The notes under the pieces were generated by a model. That model did not search any database, was not told the DNA's origin, and was given only the letters and a program-made list of their open reading frames with translations. A program made the position numbers and the translations under genes. Shown piece by piece: positions 6,846 through 8,490 of a DNA stretch of 8,490 nucleotides (its first letter is position 1; each line of letters begins with the position of its first letter). Origin of the DNA: DASQVO01 sp035640715. Lineage in GTDB: Bacteria > Actinomycetota > Actinomycetes > Streptosporangiales > Streptosporangiaceae. The stretch covers positions 1 to 8,490 of the forward strand of contig DASQVO010000380.1 in the NCBI GenBank assembly GCA_035640715.1, read 5' to 3'.

Positions 6846-7202
6846 TCAGGCAGACTGGTCGCCGTTCAGCGGCTCATTCGTGATATGCCGGTCATTCGAG
6901 ATACGCCGGGCCAGCAGGCTTGTCTCGCCCCGTGCATCTAGGTCCGCCAGGAGGACGGCGATCGCTTCGCGGACGAGCCGGCCGCGGTCGACGGTGATGC
7001 CGAAACGGCGCAGAGTCAGCCGGGCATGCTCCAAGTCGAGCAGCTCGTCGGCGGACAGGTAAACGGTGATCTTGTGCGTGTGCTGCTCCCGGCCACTTGC
7101 CGGACGGTGTGCAGCAACGTCCGGGCCAGGCGCAGCGGGACGAAGCAACTCCGCTATGCCTGGAAGGCTTACTCTTCGTGACCGACCCCTGGCTGTAGCC
7201 AC
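6846..7202 (-). CDS. Small ribbon-helix-helix-like protein between parA and scpA
   Basis: I do not recognise a named family. Residues 43-102 look like a folded domain: a beta-like HKITVYLSADELLDLEHARL, then helices around RGRLVREAIAVLLADLDARG. The pattern of a short strand followed by two helices suggests a ribbon-helix-helix DNA-binding or partner-binding protein, and small genes of this kind occur between parA and scpA in other actinomycetes. A role with ParA or condensin is inference from position. The start chosen is GTG 7202 because a perfect AAGGAGGT lies 9 nt upstream; TTG at 7148 is a weaker alternative. The first ~14 codons lie in a duplicated parA-tail sequence, read in another frame, so this N-terminus is unlikely to be conserved. 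It stops 43 nt before scpA. Confidence 0.75.
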   Translation of the reverse strand: MATARGRSRRVSLPGIAELLRPAAPGPDVAAHRPASGREQHTHKITVYLSADELLDLEHARLTLRRFGITVDRGRLVREAIAVLLADLDARGETSLLARRISNDRHITNEPLNGDQSA

Positions 7203-7349
7203 CGCTCCAGTACCTCCTTGGCAAGCTCACGCGGGAACTCGCCCCCCATCGACCCAAGGTCAAACCTGGTGATGGACTCCCCCAGCAACGGTAGCGTCTG
7301 AGAACCGAACAGCGCGGTTGATCACGGCGTGAAATACCGTGTTGCCGAA
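7170..7349 (-). repeat. parA-tail copy 3 (degenerate)
   Basis: About 180 bp match the last ~59 codons plus stop of parA at roughly 85% by eye. Read from the junction in the ParA frame it gives GNTVFHAVINRAVRFSDATVAG, then a one-base insertion in a G-run shifts the frame to a TGA. A second gained G is balanced by a nearby loss. The end would read LAKEVLERWLQPGVGHEE before TAA if in frame. It directly abuts the small gene and carries its ribosome binding site and start. Confidence 0.85.
7212..7219 (-). promoter_or_regulatory. Shine-Dalgarno of the small gene, inside a parA-tail copy
   Basis: AAGGAGGT lies 9 nt before GTG 7202. The same bases encode Ala-Lys-Glu-Val of ParA in the intact copy (7619-7626), where an equivalent GTG at 7609 opens only a 13-codon frame. 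The site shows that the small gene was originally started from within the 3' end of parA. Confidence 0.75.
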
Positions 7350-7572
7350 TTCTCACTCTCCGTGACCGACCCCTGGCCACCGCCACCGCACCAGTACCTC
7401 CATGGCCAAGCTCACGCGGGAACCCGCCCCCATTGACCCGTTGGCAAGCTCACGGTAGGAACCCGCCCCCCCATCGACCCAGGGTCAAACCTGGTGGGCT
7501 CCCCCAGCAACGGTAGCGTCTGAGAACCGAACAGCGCGGTTGATCACGGTGTGAAATACCGTGTCGCCTAAA
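7350..7572 (-). repeat. parA-tail copy 2 (degenerate, with nested duplication)
   Basis: This copy matches the last ~180 bp of parA but is 223 bp long, because ~40 bp inside it is doubled. The ParA frame continues as GDTVFHTVINRAVRFSDATVAGG and then breaks at a two-base deletion, reaching TGA. A GGAGGT plus GTG (7386) survives and opens a 164-codon frame running to 6892 across the small gene in a different frame. I regard that frame as spurious. Confidence 0.85.
7404..7481 (-). repeat. Nested ~40-bp direct duplication inside parA-tail copy 2
   Basis: Positions 7442-7481 and 7404-7439 both correspond to the parA codons for GSMGASSYRELA. The first sub-copy carries TACCGTGAGC, as in parA itself; the second carries CCGCGTGAGC, as in copy 3. 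Confidence 0.8.
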
Positions 7573-7755
7573 TTCTCACTCTCCGTGACCGGCACCTGTC
7601 TGCCGCCACCGCTCCAGTACCTCCTTGGCAAGCTCACGGTAGGAACTCGCCCCCATCGACCCAGGATCGAACCTGGTGATGGGTTCCCCGGCAACGGTAG
7701 CGTCCGGGAACCGGACCGTGCGGTTGATCACGGTGTGAAATACCTTGTCGCCGAA
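7573..7755 (-). repeat. parA-tail copy 1 (functional, part of parA)
   Basis: This is the intact source unit: parA codons 239 to stop plus a few bases. It begins at TTCGGC, the same hexamer found (or nearly so) at the junctions of copies 2 and 3, a likely microhomology for the duplication. Its product segment PITRFDPGSMGASSYRELAK fits the usual ParA C-terminus. Confidence 0.85.
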
Positions 7756-8469
7756 CCCGTTAACGATGTTCGTAAGCACTTCACGGGTATGAAGTGTGCG
7801 TGAATCGTACATAGTGGCCAGGAGCCCGTCGATCTCCAGCCTCTGGTTGAGCCGGCGCGACACTTTGTCGATGGTCTCCATAAGGAGCGCGACGCCCCGC
7901 ATGGCGAAGTACTCGCACTCGAGCGGGATGAGCACCCCGTGGGCGCATGCCAGGGCGTTGAGCGTCAGCAGGCCGAGCGATGGCTGGCAGTCGATCATCA
8001 CGATGTCGTAGTCCGGGATGACCGGCTCGAGCACACCGCCCAGGACGTATTCCCTGCCGACCTCGTGCACGAGCTGAACCTCGGCGCCGGACAGGTCGAT
8101 GTTGCTCGGCAGCAGGTCCATGCCGTCGACCTGCGTCTTGAACAGGACATCACGCGCTGTGATGTCCCGCTCCATGAGCAGGTTATAGACGGTGCTGTCG
8201 ATGTCATGCGGCTGGATGCCGAGCCCCACGGAGAGCGCGCCCTGCGGATCGAAGTCAACCAGCAGGACCCGGCGCCCCTGCTCGGCAAGGGCCGCGCCCA
8301 GGTTGATCGTGGTCGTCGTCTTGCCGACGCCGCCCTTCTGGTTGCAGACAGCGACGACCCGGGCCGGGCCATGAACCTCGAGCGGCTCGGGGTCGGGAAA
8401 CACCGGCACTGGTCGCCCAGTCGGCCCTAGAACTGCGGTCTGGGCCTCTGACGTACGGGGTGCTGCCAC
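7576..8469 (-). CDS. parA: ParA/Soj-family chromosome-partitioning ATPase
   Basis: A ParA-type ATPase that dimerises on ATP and binds DNA nonspecifically to move or organise chromosomal cargo. The deviant Walker A is KGGVGKTT (45-52) with the signature Lys45, Walker A' is VDFDPQG (71-77) and Walker B is DIVMIDCQPSLG (155-166). Length is 297 residues, with a ~34-residue N-terminal extension before the first strand. Its place ahead of scpA/scpB, with no parB in view, matches the second actinobacterial ParA-like protein rather than the oriC-linked ParA; a condensin-related role is inferred. GTG 8469 is the start available here, with GGGAGG 11 nt upstream; the frame stays open to the window edge, so a start outside is possible. 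The 3' end is followed by two more degenerate copies of itself. Confidence 0.93.
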   Translation of the reverse strand: MAAPRTSEAQTAVLGPTGRPVPVFPDPEPLEVHGPARVVAVCNQKGGVGKTTTTINLGAALAEQGRRVLLVDFDPQGALSVGLGIQPHDIDSTVYNLLMERDITARDVLFKTQVDGMDLLPSNIDLSGAEVQLVHEVGREYVLGGVLEPVIPDYDIVMIDCQPSLGLLTLNALACAHGVLIPLECEYFAMRGVALLMETIDKVSRRLNQRLEIDGLLATMYDSRTLHTREVLTNIVNGFGDKVFHTVINRTVRFPDATVAGEPITRFDPGSMGASSYRELAKEVLERWRQTGAGHGE

Positions 8470-8480
8470 AAGCTGCTGAA

Positions 8481-8486
8481 CCTCCC
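8481..8486 (-). promoter_or_regulatory. Possible Shine-Dalgarno of parA
   Basis: GGGAGG lies 11 nt before GTG 8469, somewhat far. It supports this start but does not exclude one beyond the window. Confidence 0.4.
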
Positions 8487-8490
8487 GGTG

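Noticed and set aside
6892..7386. 164-codon minus-strand frame from GTG 7386
   Set aside because: It begins in parA-tail copy 2 and crosses the small gene in another frame; its product is compositionally noncoding (Arg/Ser/Cys/Trp-rich).
7658..7680. tRNA T-arm-like CCAGGTTCGATCCTGG, a possible attachment site or tRNA fragment
   Set aside because: It lies inside the ParA codons for ITRFDPG, gives a 6-nt loop and not 7, and no acceptor, D or anticodon arms flank it. It recurs only because the parA tail is repeated.
7170..7755. CRISPR array or insertion sequence
   Set aside because: Units are ~180 bp of parA coding sequence with no spacers, terminal inverted repeats or transposase.

Overview
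The window is a tightly packed, single-direction gene block on the minus strand of a GC-rich actinomycete. In transcription order (right to left) it reads parA, a small conserved-looking gene, scpA, scpB, rluB, aroH, tyrA, cmk and der. The order parA-scpA-scpB-rluB-(aroH-tyrA)-cmk-der is a known actinobacterial arrangement: mycobacteria have it without aroH/tyrA, and Streptomyces has it with them. Seven of the nine assigned starts are GTG, and codon third positions are strongly G/C. No genus can be named from this alone.

Layout. 7576-8469 is a ParA ATPase. 7170-7575 holds two extra, degenerate tandem copies of the last ~180 bp of parA. 6846-7202 is a small ribbon-helix-helix-like protein whose start and ribosome binding site lie inside the last parA-tail copy. 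5732-6802 and 4592-5503 encode the condensin partners ScpA and ScpB, separated by a repeat-filled 228-bp spacer. 3688-4611 is an RluB-type pseudouridine synthase. 3284-3646 and 2082-3287 are chorismate mutase AroH and prephenate dehydrogenase TyrA, consecutive entry steps to tyrosine. 1337-2071 is cytidylate kinase. 1-1340 is the ribosome-assembly GTPase Der, cut by the window edge. Several junctions overlap: GTGA at aroH/tyrA and cmk/der, and 20 nt at scpB/rluB.

The genes join chromosome organisation (ParA, ScpA, ScpB), ribosome maturation (RluB, Der), nucleotide supply (Cmk) and aromatic amino-acid synthesis. All are standard housekeeping functions, and I see no new enzyme system, mobile element, CRISPR array or RNA gene.

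The unusual content is local tandem duplication. (1) The parA 3' end is triplicated. (2) A 59-bp tandem duplication lies ahead of scpB. Removing one copy would put an upstream start, 10 nt after the scpA stop, exactly in frame with ScpB, so the present scpB start looks secondary. (3) Ten 18-bp units encode a disordered ScpB N-terminus. (4) Repeat-like or acidic disordered tails also occur on ScpA and Der.
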